DNA of 64,000 bases from Arhodomonas aquaeolei DSM 8974 (GCF_000374645.1 NZ_KB894800.1:44589-108588), one strand, 5' to 3'. Positions 9,310 through 17,066 are shown, counted from the stretch's first letter. Translations and numbers: made by a program. The notes: generated from the sequence alone by a model not told the origin.

Positions 9310-10749
9310 TCAGTCCGCCTCGGGGACCGTCTGCGTCTCCACGAACTCGAACAGCCCCTCGATGCCGCCCTCGCGGCCGTAGCCGGACTGCTTCATGCCG
9401 CCGAACGGCGCCTCCGGCGTCGGGCCGGTGCCGGAGTTCAGCGCGGCGTGGGCGAAGTTCAGGCGCTCGATCACCCGGTGGCCGCGTTCGCGGTCGCCGG
9501 TGAAGATGTAGGAGGCGAGGCCGTACTCGGTGTCGTTGGCCGCGGCGACCACCTCGTCGTCGTCACGGAAGGTGATCATCGGGACCAGCGGCCCGAAGGT
9601 CTCCTCGACGGTGCACAGCGCGCCGGCGGGCACGTCCAGCAGCACGGTGGGCGCGTAGAAGGTGCCCGGCAGGCCGGAGACATTCAGCTCGGCGACCTTC
9701 CTGGCGCCCTTGTTGAGGGCATCCTGGACGTGGCGGCTGACCTTGTCGACGGCGTTCTCGTCGATGAGCGGGCCGATGGTCGTGCCCTCGGCGAGCCCGT
9801 CGCCCACGCGCAGGCCCTTCACACGCTCCGCGACCTTTTCCGCGAACGCCTCGGCGACACGCTCGTGGACGAACACGCGGTTGGCACAGACGCACGTCTG
9901 GCCACCCCCGCGGAACTTGTTCGCCATGAGGTTATCGGCGGCGGCGTCCAGGTCGGCATCGTCGAACACCAGGAACGGCGCGTTGCCGCCGAGCTCCAGG
10001 GTCAGACGCTTGATCCCCGGCGCGGCCTTCTCGATGAGCTCGCGGCCCACCTCGGTGGAGCCGGTGAACGAGAACACCCGCACCGACGGGTGCTTGAGCA
10101 GGGTGTCGGAGATCGTGCCCGCCGAACCCATCACCAGGTTCACCTTGCCCGCGGGCAGGTCCAGCTCCCGGTCGAGCAGGGTGAACAGCGCGATCATGGT
10201 CAGCGGCGTCTTCGACGACGGCTTGATCACGCTCGCGCAGTCCGCCGCCAGCGCCGAGGAGAGCTTCTTGGCGATCATGCCGATGGGGAAGTTCCAGGGC
10301 GTACTCAGCGCCACGACCCCCGCCGGACGCTGATGGACCGTCCAGGTGCAGTTCTTGGCGTGCTCGTCGATGGTGCGCGGGCGCAGCTCGTCGATGTGCT
10401 CGCCGCAGTAGCGGAAGAAGCCCGCGGCGTAGTCCACCTCGCCCTGGGCCTCGGCCAGCGGCTTGCCGTGCTCCATGGTCAGGATGCGGCCGATCTCCTC
10501 GCGGTTCGCGCGCAGCACCTCGTCGATCTTCAGCAGCCATTCCCGGCGCTTCTCGAAGCTCGCCCGCTGTGCCAGCGCCCCCTCGGCGGCACGCACCGCA
10601 TCGAGGGTGTCGTTCTCGCCCATGCCCGGGAACTCCGCCAGGGTCTCTGCGTTGGCGGGGTTGGTCACGGTGATCGGGCGCGACTTGCCGTCGGTCCACT
10701 GACCGTTGATGTAGCCCGCGATACGGGGCAGTAACGGCGATTCGATCAT
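9310..10749 (-). CDS. gabD: NAD(P)-dependent aldehyde dehydrogenase, succinate-semialdehyde dehydrogenase type
   Basis: This 479-residue aldehyde dehydrogenase most resembles GabD-type succinate-semialdehyde dehydrogenases. Visible landmarks are TPWNFPIGMIAKKLSSALAA near residue 145 (the catalytic Asn loop), FTGSTEVGRELIEKA (coenzyme binding), ELGGNAPFLVFDDAD with the general-base Glu, and GGGQTCVCANRVFVHE with the catalytic Cys. The start at 10749 has GGGAG upstream at good spacing; the longer frame to 10830 runs into the promoter region. Expected role: oxidation of succinate semialdehyde to succinate at the end of the 4-aminobutyrate pathway. The gene lies about 3 kb from a class III GABA-type aminotransferase, in keeping with that. 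Substrate assignment within the family is not certain from sequence. Confidence 0.82.
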   Translation of the reverse strand: MIESPLLPRIAGYINGQWTDGKSRPITVTNPANAETLAEFPGMGENDTLDAVRAAEGALAQRASFEKRREWLLKIDEVLRANREEIGRILTMEHGKPLAEAQGEVDYAAGFFRYCGEHIDELRPRTIDEHAKNCTWTVHQRPAGVVALSTPWNFPIGMIAKKLSSALAADCASVIKPSSKTPLTMIALFTLLDRELDLPAGKVNLVMGSAGTISDTLLKHPSVRVFSFTGSTEVGRELIEKAAPGIKRLTLELGGNAPFLVFDDADLDAAADNLMANKFRGGGQTCVCANRVFVHERVAEAFAEKVAERVKGLRVGDGLAEGTTIGPLIDENAVDKVSRHVQDALNKGARKVAELNVSGLPGTFYAPTVLLDVPAGALCTVEETFGPLVPMITFRDDDEVVAAANDTEYGLASYIFTGDRERGHRVIERLNFAHAALNSGTGPTPEAPFGGMKQSGYGREGGIEGLFEFVETQTVPEAD

Positions 10750-10819
10750 GGTTTTGCTCCCTGGGTGGATGCCCGCGCGCACCGGCCGTGCACACGGGTG
10801 TATCTGGGCACTGACAGCG

Positions 10820-10849
10820 ACAGTACTCACCGCCCGTCAGGCGCGTCAA
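10820..10849 (-). promoter_or_regulatory. Possible promoter for the aldehyde dehydrogenase gene
   Basis: Read on the minus strand, TTGACG (10849-10844) and TACTGT (10825-10820) are 18 bases apart. The -35 matches consensus well and the -10 poorly. It is 71 bases upstream of the gabD start, next to the palindrome at 10851-10867. Confidence 0.35.
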
Positions 10850-10850
10850 C

Positions 10851-10867
10851 ATGCGCGTTGTGCGCAT
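10851..10867. promoter_or_regulatory. Palindrome in the gabD / aminotransferase divergent region
   Basis: A perfect 6-bp inverted repeat, ATGCGC (10851-10856) and GCGCAT (10862-10867), with a 5-base spacer sits just upstream of the putative gabD -35 element. Its size and location suit a dimeric regulator. No regulator gene lies next to it, so the protein is unknown. Confidence 0.45.
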
Positions 10868-10880
10868 CGGAAAAGACCTA

Positions 10881-10908
10881 TTGACCCCCCGTGTGAGGGG
10901 GGTCTAAC
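10881..10908 (+). promoter_or_regulatory. Promoter with embedded perfect palindrome before the class I aminotransferase
   Basis: TTGACC (10881-10886) and TCTAAC (10903-10908), 16 bases apart, form a plausible -35/-10 pair 41 bases upstream of the start codon. The spacer is almost filled by a perfect 8-bp inverted repeat, GACCCCCC (10883-10890) and GGGGGGTC (10897-10904), with a 6-base gap. A second short repeat, TAACG/CGTTA, spans 10905-10920. A protein bound here would cover the promoter and repress, or twist it in MerR fashion. It could also fold in RNA if transcription starts further upstream. Confidence 0.5.
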
Positions 10909-10948
10909 GTCGAAGCGTTAAACCAACACAACAGGGGAGACGAGGCCG

Positions 10949-12160
10949 ATGGTCAATCCGGTGGAGATGGACCAGTACGAGCACACCGCGGCACCGATGT
11001 TCAGCCCGGCGCTGCAGGCGATTCCCATGCCGGGTATCCGCCGGATGATCAATATGGCCGCGCAGATGGATGACGTCATCCATCTGTCCATCGGCCAGCC
11101 GGATTTCCCGACGCCCAAGCACATCGTCGACTCGTACGTGGACGCCCTGCGCGCAGGCCAGACCGGCTACACCCTCGACGCCGGCCTGCCGGAGCTGCTC
11201 ACCGCGCTCAAGGACTACTACAGCGAGCGCTACGACCGCGAGCTGGTGGAGGAAAACTTCCTGGTTACCACCGGCGCCACCGAGGCCATGTACCTCGCGC
11301 TCACCGCCACCGCGGCGCCGGGACGGCAGTTCATCGTCGCCGACCCGACCTTCGTGCTCTATGCGCCGCTGATCCGGATGAACGGCGGCGAGGTGAAGAT
11401 CATCCCCACGCGTGCCGAGAACGGCCACCAGATCGATCCCCAGGAGGTCATCGACGCGATCGGCTCGCGCACCTTCGCGATCGTGCTCAACTCCCCCAAC
11501 AACCCCACCGGGACGGTCTACCCCAAGGAGACCGTCGAGGCGATCGTGCAGGAAGCGGCCTACCGCGGCGTATACGTGTTCGCCGACGAGGTCTATGACC
11601 ACCTGCTGCTCGACGAGATGGACTTCCCGAGCGTGATCTCGTGCACCTCGGACCTCGATCACGTCATGTCCATCTCCAGCTTCTCCAAGACCTACAGCAT
11701 GGCGGGGCTGCGCATCGGCTGGATCATCTCCAGCCAGGGCGCGATCAAGAAGCTGCGGCGCTACCACATGTTCACCACCACCGTGGCCAACACCCCGGCG
11801 CAGTGGGCGGGCGTGACGGCACTGACCGGCGACCAGAGCTGCGTGAACGAGATGGTGGCCGAGTACCGCCGCCGGCGCGACCGCGTGGTGGAGCTCGTCA
11901 ACCAGACCCCGTATCTCAGCGGTTACGTGCCCCAGGGCGGGTTCTACATCTTCCCGTCGCTGCCCCCGCACACCGACGGCGGCCAGCTCGCGCTGCGCAT
12001 GCTCGAGGAAATCGGGGTGTGCGTGATCCCCGGGGACGCCTTCGGCGAGACCACCTCCAACGCCATCCGCATCAGCTACTCCAACTCGATGGAGCAGATC
12101 GAGGAGGCGTTCGAGCGCATGATCCCCTGGCTCGCCGATCAGAAGCTCGGCCCGCGGTAA
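10949..12160 (+). CDS. PLP-dependent class I/II aminotransferase
   Basis: A 403-residue fold-type I aminotransferase of the aspartate aminotransferase superfamily. Visible features: LSIGQPDFPTPKHI (substrate and phosphate region), TTGATEAMYLAL, NSPNNPTGTVY with the PLP-contacting Asn, and SSFSKTYSMAGLRIGW with the PLP-lysine; the substrate-binding Arg is expected in the C-terminal AIRISYSNS. The start at 10949 follows a GGGGAGACGAGG ribosome-binding site. The exact amino donor cannot be read from sequence; this branch includes aspartate, alanine and aromatic transaminases. It is transcribed divergently from gabD, with which it shares a 199-bp control region containing two palindromes, and it ends at a strong terminator. 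Confidence 0.85.
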   Translation: MVNPVEMDQYEHTAAPMFSPALQAIPMPGIRRMINMAAQMDDVIHLSIGQPDFPTPKHIVDSYVDALRAGQTGYTLDAGLPELLTALKDYYSERYDRELVEENFLVTTGATEAMYLALTATAAPGRQFIVADPTFVLYAPLIRMNGGEVKIIPTRAENGHQIDPQEVIDAIGSRTFAIVLNSPNNPTGTVYPKETVEAIVQEAAYRGVYVFADEVYDHLLLDEMDFPSVISCTSDLDHVMSISSFSKTYSMAGLRIGWIISSQGAIKKLRRYHMFTTTVANTPAQWAGVTALTGDQSCVNEMVAEYRRRRDRVVELVNQTPYLSGYVPQGGFYIFPSLPPHTDGGQLALRMLEEIGVCVIPGDAFGETTSNAIRISYSNSMEQIEEAFERMIPWLADQKLGPR

Positions 12161-12172
12161 TCGGGCTCATCA

Positions 12173-12200
12173 ACGCCCGGCGGCACCGACCGCCGGGCGT
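12173..12200 (+). terminator. Hairpin terminator after the class I aminotransferase
   Basis: A perfect 11-bp inverted repeat, ACGCCCGGCGG (12173-12183) and CCGCCGGGCGT (12190-12200), with a 6-base loop begins 13 bases after the stop and is followed by CGTTACG. Confidence 0.72.
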
Positions 12201-12222
12201 CGTTACGACAGCCGGACAGCGC

Positions 12223-12580
12223 GTAGGTCGTGCGCCGCAGGCGTGCGACGTGCAGCCCCAGTCAGCGAAGACGTCGCACACGGCCCGTGGCCGTGCCCGA
12301 CCTACCGCCCCGGGACCACCGGTAGGTCGGCTGCTCCTGGCAGCCGACATCAGCGCCAGCCGCCCGGCACAGTCGACCCGCCGGCGGGGACATCCCGCAC
12401 GGCTACCTCCCCGGCATTCCGGTGTCACCACCACGGCTGTCGGTTGCCGGGAGCAACCGAGCTACCCGAGCGGCGAGACCACCGCCCACCACGCACCACC
12501 CGGCCCCCTACCGTCCGCCGGCGTGCACCACGACTGCCGGTCCGGCACGCCCTGAAGGTCGGTTGCTCCTGGCAGCCGAC
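12223..12580. repeat. Cluster of REP-like palindromic repeats
   Basis: The intergenic region between the aminotransferase and the MFS gene holds at least five related palindromes in both orientations. They lie at about 12223-12250, 12273-12306 (inverted), 12321-12348, 12440-12466 (inverted) and 12556-12580. The best copies read GGTAGGTCGG then CTGC, TCCTG and GCAGCCGAC; copy three has a perfect 9-bp stem (12326-12334 with 12340-12348). A GGTAGg-type tail lies on one side of most copies. This head-plus-palindrome design in alternating orientation is typical of REP/BIME elements mobilised by RAYT transposases. No RAYT gene is in the window. The last copy starts 2 bases beyond the MFS stop codon and could act as its terminator. 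Confidence 0.75.
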
Positions 12581-12582
12581 GA

Positions 12583-13800
12583 TCACCGCCGGCCCGCGTG
12601 CACCGCGACGGCAGCGAGGAGCGAGGCGGCCACGACCCACGCGAGCAGGCCAGCGACCACATCCGTCATCGCCAGCCCGGCATCCAGCAGCATGCCCACG
12701 ACCCCCGGCGCCAGCGCCGTCGAGAGCACCATGAACGACTGGATCAGCGCCCGGATCGCACCCAGGTGGCGGGTGCCGTAGAGCTCGACCCACAGCGCGC
12801 CGAGCAGCGTGCCGCCGACACCCATGCTGAGCCCGGCGCAGGCGAGGTACAGCGGCGCCCCCCAGAGCGCGTCCACGCCGATGAGCACCAGCAGTGCCAC
12901 CGCCAGCGGCGCGAGATAGACCGGCAGCAGCCGCTGGCCACCGGCGCGGTCGACCAGGGGACCGGCGACCAGCAGCGAGAGCACGTGGCACGAGCCGAAG
13001 GCGAGGAAGCTGCTCGCCAGCCAGGCCAGCGGCCAGCCCTTCTCCGAGGCCAGGGGCACCTGGTGGATGAACAGAGCGGTCATGGTGAAGGGGGGCGCCA
13101 GCACCGCGGGCAGAACGCCGTAGAAGCGCGGGTCGCGCAGCATCTGCCGGCGGCTCCAGTCGCCGTCGCTGCCGGCGGCCGCGCGTTCGCGCTCCACTGC
13201 CTCCTGGGCCTCCTGACGGCGGCCGTGTCCCCGCAGCAGCCACATCGCCAGGGGCAGCACCACGGCGAGCAGCAGCAGCGCCATCGCCAGCCACGTCTGC
13301 CGCCAGCCCAGCACGGCGATCGCCGCGACCACCACCGCCGGGAACACCGCCTCGCCGGTGGGCAGCCCCAGCGTGGCGACGCTGATCGCCGTACCGCGGC
13401 GCTCGTGGAAATAGCGCGCCATGGTGGTCTGCGCGGTGTGCATCATCAGACCCTGTCCGCACAGGCGCAGCAGTAGCAGCGCGACGCCGAGGACGAGCAC
13501 GTGGTTCACCCCCGCCATCAGCAGGCAGCCCAGGGCCGCCCCCACGAGCACGGCGGCGGAGAACACGCGCAGGTCCACCCGGTCGAGCAGCCGGCCGAGC
13601 CAGATCAGGCTGAAGCCGCTGATCAGCGTGGCGGTGGAGTAGACACCGCCGAAACCGCCGTTGCTGAGATTCAGGGTCTCGCGGATCTGGCCGCCGAACA
13701 GCGAGATGAGGTAGGTCTGGCCGTAGCCCGAGAGCACGGCCAGGAGGAAACCGAAGCCGAGAAAGCGGCGATTCTCGAGAATGAAGCGCAGGTAGTCCAC
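12583..13800 (-). CDS. MFS transporter
   Basis: A major facilitator superfamily protein of about 405 residues with some twelve hydrophobic segments. It opens with FLGFGFLLAVLSGYGQTYLISLFGGQI and has a GRLLDRVDLRV loop between helices 2 and 3, where the MFS GxxxDRxGRR-like motif is expected. A central hydrophilic loop (HGRRQEAQEAVERERAAAG) divides two six-helix halves. The start is uncertain. A GTG at 13800 fits the start of homology (VDYLRFILENRRFLGFGF); the open frame continues to 14013 through a terminator hairpin and the end of the upstream gene, which is implausible. It is downstream of the class III aminotransferase but separated by a strong hairpin. Substrate unknown; an organic anion or amino-acid derivative would fit the neighbours. 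Confidence 0.8.
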   Translation of the reverse strand: MDYLRFILENRRFLGFGFLLAVLSGYGQTYLISLFGGQIRETLNLSNGGFGGVYSTATLISGFSLIWLGRLLDRVDLRVFSAAVLVGAALGCLLMAGVNHVLVLGVALLLLRLCGQGLMMHTAQTTMARYFHERRGTAISVATLGLPTGEAVFPAVVVAAIAVLGWRQTWLAMALLLLAVVLPLAMWLLRGHGRRQEAQEAVERERAAAGSDGDWSRRQMLRDPRFYGVLPAVLAPPFTMTALFIHQVPLASEKGWPLAWLASSFLAFGSCHVLSLLVAGPLVDRAGGQRLLPVYLAPLAVALLVLIGVDALWGAPLYLACAGLSMGVGGTLLGALWVELYGTRHLGAIRALIQSFMVLSTALAPGVVGMLLDAGLAMTDVVAGLLAWVVAASLLAAVAVHAGRR

Positions 13801-13896
13801 GTCCGGGCCATTCGCTCCGTATGGGGTGGGTGAGGTCCGCGACCGCGCCGCGGACCACTCGGCCCACACCGGGACGGCGGGGGCCGCAACGAGAAG

Positions 13897-13926
13897 AGGG
13901 GCGTCGGCCCGCAGGCCGGCGCCCCT
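13897..13926 (-). terminator. Hairpin terminator after the class III aminotransferase
   Basis: A 13-bp inverted repeat with one mismatch, AGGGGCGTCGGCC (13897-13909) and GGCCGGCGCCCCT (13914-13926) on the plus strand, lies 25 bases past the aminotransferase stop. On the minus strand it is followed by TCTTCTCGTTG, moderately T-rich. It suggests that the MFS gene has its own promoter or depends on readthrough. Confidence 0.65.
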
Positions 13927-13951
13927 CCGGTGGCAGGGACGCTGCCCGTCG

Positions 13952-15217
13952 CTAGCGCGTCGCCTCCAGTGCCGCCTCGAACTGGTCCGCCGCCCAGTCG
14001 ATCTGCTCGGCATCGACGATCAGCGGCGGCACCCAGCGCACGACCTGACCGCCCCAGGCACCGCACTTGATCAGCAGCAGCCCGCGCCGCTCGCACTCCT
14101 TGAGCAGCCGCGCCGAGCGGTCACCATCCGGCCGGCCCTGTCCGTCCACCATGTGGGTGCCGAGCATCAGGCCCATGCCGCTGACGTTGCCGATCTCCGG
14201 ATAGCGGGTCTTGAGCTCCTCGAGCCGGGCCCGGAGCTGGGCGCCGCGCTCGCGGGCGTTCTCCACCAGGCCCTCCTCGCGGATGACGTCCAGGGTGGCG
14301 CTCGCCGCCGCACAGGCCACGGCGTTGCCGCCGTAGGTGCCGCCCTGGGAGCCCATCCAGCCCTTGGCCATCAGCGCGTCCGACGCGCCCATCACCGACA
14401 GCGGGAAGCCGCTGGCGATGCCCTTGGCGGTCACCACGACGTCCGGCTCGATGCCGAAGTGCTCGAACGCCCAGTACTTGCCGGTACGGCCGTTGCCCGC
14501 CTGGACCTCGTCGAGGATGAACAGGATGCCGTGCTCCCGGCAGCGCTCTTGGAGCCCCTTCATGAAGGTGGTATTCGCGGGGACGTACCCGGCCTCGCCC
14601 TGCACGGGCTCGATCAGCATCGCCGCCGTTTCCTTCGGCACGCTGATGGTCTGCAGGACGTAGTCCAGCTCCTTGAGGCAGAACTGGGCCGCGGTTTCCT
14701 CGTCCCAGCCGTACCAGTAGGTGTCGGGGAACGGTGCAAACGCGACCCCGCCCATCATCGGCTGCACGCCCTGGCGCACGGGCGAGCTCGAGCTCGTCGT
14801 CGACAGCGAGCCCATGGTGCGGCCGTGGAAGCAGCCCCGGAAGGCGATGATGTTCGGCCGCCCCGTCGCCTGACGCGCGAGACGGATGGAGGCCTCGACC
14901 GCCTCGGTGCCGGCGTTGGCGTAGAAGAAGCTGTCGATCGCCCCGGGCATCAGCTCGCCGAGCTTCTCGGAGAGCTCCAGGATCGGCCGGTGGCGGACGA
15001 TGGCGTACTGCGCATGGACCACCCGGCCGATCTGGCGCTGGGCCGCCTCCACCACCTTGGGGTGGCAGTGGCCGGTGCTGAGCACGCCGATGCCGGAGGT
15101 GAAGTCGAGGTAGCGCTCGCCACTCTCGTCGTAGAGATACACCCCCTCGCCGCGCTCGGCGAGGACACCGCTGGACTGCTTGAGCAGCGGCGAGAGATGG
15201 CCTTCGTGTTCGCTCAT
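13952..15217 (-). CDS. gabT: Class III aminotransferase, 4-aminobutyrate transaminase type
   Basis: A 421-residue class III PLP aminotransferase. Signature segments: FANAGTEAVE-like FYANAGTEAVEASI (PLP phosphate), GCFHGRT (ring stacking), ILFILDEVQAGNGRTG (Asp that holds the pyridine nitrogen), VVVTAKGIASGFPLS with the PLP-lysine, and GGTYGGNAVACAAA. The overall pattern suits omega-amino-acid transaminases such as GabT, although ornithine, acetylornithine or diaminobutyrate activity cannot be excluded. The ATG at 15217 has GAGGAG 7 bases upstream. With the succinate-semialdehyde-type dehydrogenase at 9310-10749 it would convert 4-aminobutyrate to succinate, but the two are separate transcription units. 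Confidence 0.8.
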   Translation of the reverse strand: MSEHEGHLSPLLKQSSGVLAERGEGVYLYDESGERYLDFTSGIGVLSTGHCHPKVVEAAQRQIGRVVHAQYAIVRHRPILELSEKLGELMPGAIDSFFYANAGTEAVEASIRLARQATGRPNIIAFRGCFHGRTMGSLSTTSSSSPVRQGVQPMMGGVAFAPFPDTYWYGWDEETAAQFCLKELDYVLQTISVPKETAAMLIEPVQGEAGYVPANTTFMKGLQERCREHGILFILDEVQAGNGRTGKYWAFEHFGIEPDVVVTAKGIASGFPLSVMGASDALMAKGWMGSQGGTYGGNAVACAAASATLDVIREEGLVENARERGAQLRARLEELKTRYPEIGNVSGMGLMLGTHMVDGQGRPDGDRSARLLKECERRGLLLIKCGAWGGQVVRWVPPLIVDAEQIDWAADQFEAALEATR

Positions 15218-15304
15218 TGATGCCTCCTCACTGCCTGCCGGCGCCCGTCCGGGGCCGGTCGTTGACCACGATCTCCCGACACTACGCCGGGCGGTTACGC
15301 GCTT

Positions 15305-16462
15305 TCAATCCAGGCGCGCAAGCACCGCCGCACCGACCTCGTCGGTGGGACGCACCCGCGTGCCGTGCTCGGCGAGGTCCGCCGCGACCGCTGCGCGCAG
15401 CCGCCGGCCCGCCTCCTCCGCCGCCGGGTCCTCCTCGCCCATCCAGTCCAGCATCATCGCGGCGGTGAGCATCATCGCCTGCGGGCCCGCGAGGTTGCGC
15501 CCGGCGATGTCCGGTCCGCTGCCGTGGGTGGGCTCGAACATCGGCGGCTGGCTCCGGTCCGACGGGTTGATGTTGCACGACGGCGCCACCCCCATGCCGC
15601 CGGAGAGCACCGCGGCGAGGTCCGTGAGGATATCGCCCTGGAGGTTGCTCGCGACCACCACGTCGAAGGCCCAGGGGCTGGTGACGAACTTCATGCACGC
15701 AGCGTCGACGAGCTCGTGGTGGGTGGCGATGTCGGGATAGTCGGCGGCGACCGTCTCGAACACCTCCGAATAGAGCTCACCCCAGTGGCGCAGCGCGTTG
15801 CGCTTGGTCACCAGGCACACCTGGGCCCGCGCGTCGCTGCCGTCGGCGGCGGTGAAATGACGCTCGCCGCGCTTGCCCTCGGCCCGTTCGGCGGCGCGCA
15901 GCCGCGCGCGCTCGAAGGCGTGGCGGATGATCCGCTCGGTCCCCCGGCGCGAGAAGACCTCCACCTGGGTGGCGATCTCGTGGGCGGTGCCCGGCGCAAG
16001 ACGTCCGCCCTGGCCAACGTACTCGCCCTCGCTGTTCTCGCGGATCACGAGCATGTCGATGTCGCGGGCCCGCTCGTCGGCGAGGAACTGTGGCGCGCCG
16101 TCGAGCAGGGTCGCCGGGCGCTCGCACGCCCACTGGTCGAAGCCCTTGCGGATATCGAGCAGCGGCGACAGCGAGACGGCGTCCGGCAGCCAGTAGCGCT
16201 GTGGATCGTCACGCGGACCGGGATCGCCGAGGGCGCCGAGGAGGATCGCATCGAAACGCGCCAGGCGCTCACGCCAGTCGGCCGGCCAGAGCTCGCCGTG
16301 ATCCCGGTGCCAGGCGGTGGAGGGCCAGTCGAACCGCTCCATCTGGAGATCGACGCCGCCGGAACCGGCAAGGCGCTCCAGCGCCGTCACGGTCTCCCGC
16401 ATCACCTCGGGGCCGATGCCGTCGCCGGGGAGCACGGCCACACGCCAGGACGATCGCGCCAT
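15305..16462 (-). CDS. Isocitrate/isopropylmalate dehydrogenase family protein, tartrate dehydrogenase type
   Basis: A beta-decarboxylating dehydrogenase of 385 residues. The N-terminus VAVLPGDGIGPEVM is the family signature. MLVIRENSEGEYVGQGGR carries the substrate-binding Arg/Glu set and the phosphorylation-site-like NSEGEY of tartrate dehydrogenase/TtuC-type enzymes; VTKRNALRHW supplies the catalytic Lys; and ILTDLAAVLSGGMGVAPSCN contains the metal-binding Asp. FEPTHGSGPDIAGRNLAGP is the coenzyme region. The start at 16462 has AAGGAGG upstream. Members act on tartrate, D-malate or isopropylmalate; the absence of leuCD nearby argues against leucine synthesis. It lies upstream of the aminotransferase with an 87-bp gap and may be co-transcribed with it. 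Confidence 0.8.
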   Translation of the reverse strand: MARSSWRVAVLPGDGIGPEVMRETVTALERLAGSGGVDLQMERFDWPSTAWHRDHGELWPADWRERLARFDAILLGALGDPGPRDDPQRYWLPDAVSLSPLLDIRKGFDQWACERPATLLDGAPQFLADERARDIDMLVIRENSEGEYVGQGGRLAPGTAHEIATQVEVFSRRGTERIIRHAFERARLRAAERAEGKRGERHFTAADGSDARAQVCLVTKRNALRHWGELYSEVFETVAADYPDIATHHELVDAACMKFVTSPWAFDVVVASNLQGDILTDLAAVLSGGMGVAPSCNINPSDRSQPPMFEPTHGSGPDIAGRNLAGPQAMMLTAAMMLDWMGEEDPAAEEAGRRLRAAVAADLAEHGTRVRPTDEVGAAVLARLD

Positions 16463-16566
16463 CTCGGGCCTCCTTCGCATGAAAGTAGATGGACCGCGTA
16501 ACGATACCAGACCCCGGCCGACGAGCGGCGCCCAACGGATGTTGCGATGCACAAAAACCACTGCTA

Positions 16567-16581
16567 TGTTGCACTGCAACA
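16567..16581. promoter_or_regulatory. Perfect 15-bp palindrome upstream of phasin, candidate PhaR operator
   Basis: TGTTGCACTGCAACA (16567-16581) is a perfect palindrome about a central C and lies 24 bases before the phasin start codon. A weaker copy, TGTTGCGATGCACA, lies at 16540-16553, about 27 bases upstream. PhaR repressors of PHA granule genes bind TGC/GCA-rich inverted repeats next to phasin genes in other bacteria, so this is a candidate PhaR site. phaR itself is not in the window. Confidence 0.6.
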
Positions 16582-16604
16582 GCAACGGACAGTGGGAGGC
16601 TCCC

Positions 16605-16982
16605 ATGTACGAGCAGATGATCAAGCAGATGTTCGACCAGATGAACGAGGCGGGCGAGCCGGCCCGGCGCTTCGCGAAGACGGCGATCGACCACGCCGAG
16701 AAGGCCGCCAGCCGCCAGATCGAGTCCGCGCGGACCTATGTCGGCCTCGGCGTCGAGCAGCTCCGGGCGGCCAGCGCGGTGCACGACGCCGCCAGCCTGC
16801 AGGACTACGTCGGTCGTCAGCAGGATATCGCGTCGCGCTTCGGCCGCCGCGTGACCGACGACCTCGAGGCCTTCGCCGGCATGGGCCGCGCGCTGGCCGA
16901 GTCCGCCGGCGGCTCCGCCCGTCGGACCCGGACGCGTCGCGGCAAGAGCACGACGGGTCAGGGCAAGTCCGCCGCGGCCTGA
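16605..16982 (+). CDS. phaP: Phasin family protein (PHA granule associated)
   Basis: A 125-residue phasin of the phasin_2 type. It is helical throughout, with MYEQMIKQMFDQMNEAGEPA at the start, an amphipathic core (AKTAIDHAEKAASRQIESA), LQDYVGRQQDIASRFGRRV, and a basic Ser/Thr/Lys/Arg-rich tail (residues about 105-125). Phasins coat polyhydroxyalkanoate granules and control their size and number. GGGAGG lies 7 bases before the ATG at 16605. A palindrome resembling PhaR operators sits in the promoter region, which supports the assignment. Two hairpins follow the gene. The related small protein at 7953-8315 is a likely second phasin. Confidence 0.82.
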   Translation: MYEQMIKQMFDQMNEAGEPARRFAKTAIDHAEKAASRQIESARTYVGLGVEQLRAASAVHDAASLQDYVGRQQDIASRFGRRVTDDLEAFAGMGRALAESAGGSARRTRTRRGKSTTGQGKSAAA

Positions 16983-16988
16983 GGCGGA

Positions 16989-17010
16989 CAATCGGCCCTG
17001 TGGCCGATTG
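16989..17010 (+). terminator. Hairpin after phaP
   Basis: A perfect 9-bp inverted repeat, CAATCGGCC (16989-16997) and GGCCGATTG (17002-17010), with a CTGT loop starts 6 bases past the phaP stop codon. Confidence 0.6.
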
Positions 17011-17036
17011 GCGCAACCAGGCTCTCTCCCCTCCTT

Positions 17037-17066
17037 CGCCCCGTGCATCCCGCGGGGCGATTCTTT
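17037..17066 (+). terminator. Second, T-tailed terminator after phaP
   Basis: CGCCCCG (17037-17043) pairs with CGGGGCG (17053-17059) and is followed directly by ATTCTTT. This is the most classical intrinsic terminator of the window and the second in tandem behind phaP, which fits a strongly expressed gene. Confidence 0.65.

Noticed and set aside
12223..12580. The repeats at 12223-12580 as a CRISPR array
   Set aside because: Copies alternate in orientation, are unevenly spaced and vary in sequence; no cas genes are near. They fit REP/BIME elements.
12422..12781. Small plus-strand frames crossing the REP cluster as possible genes
   Set aside because: They consist of translated palindromic repeats, lack ribosome-binding sites and run antisense into the MFS gene.
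12583..14013. Longer MFS start at 14013
   Set aside because: The extension is a basic, Pro/Arg-rich sequence without homology that would cross the terminator hairpin at 13897-13926 and overlap the aminotransferase end; the GTG at 13800 is used instead.
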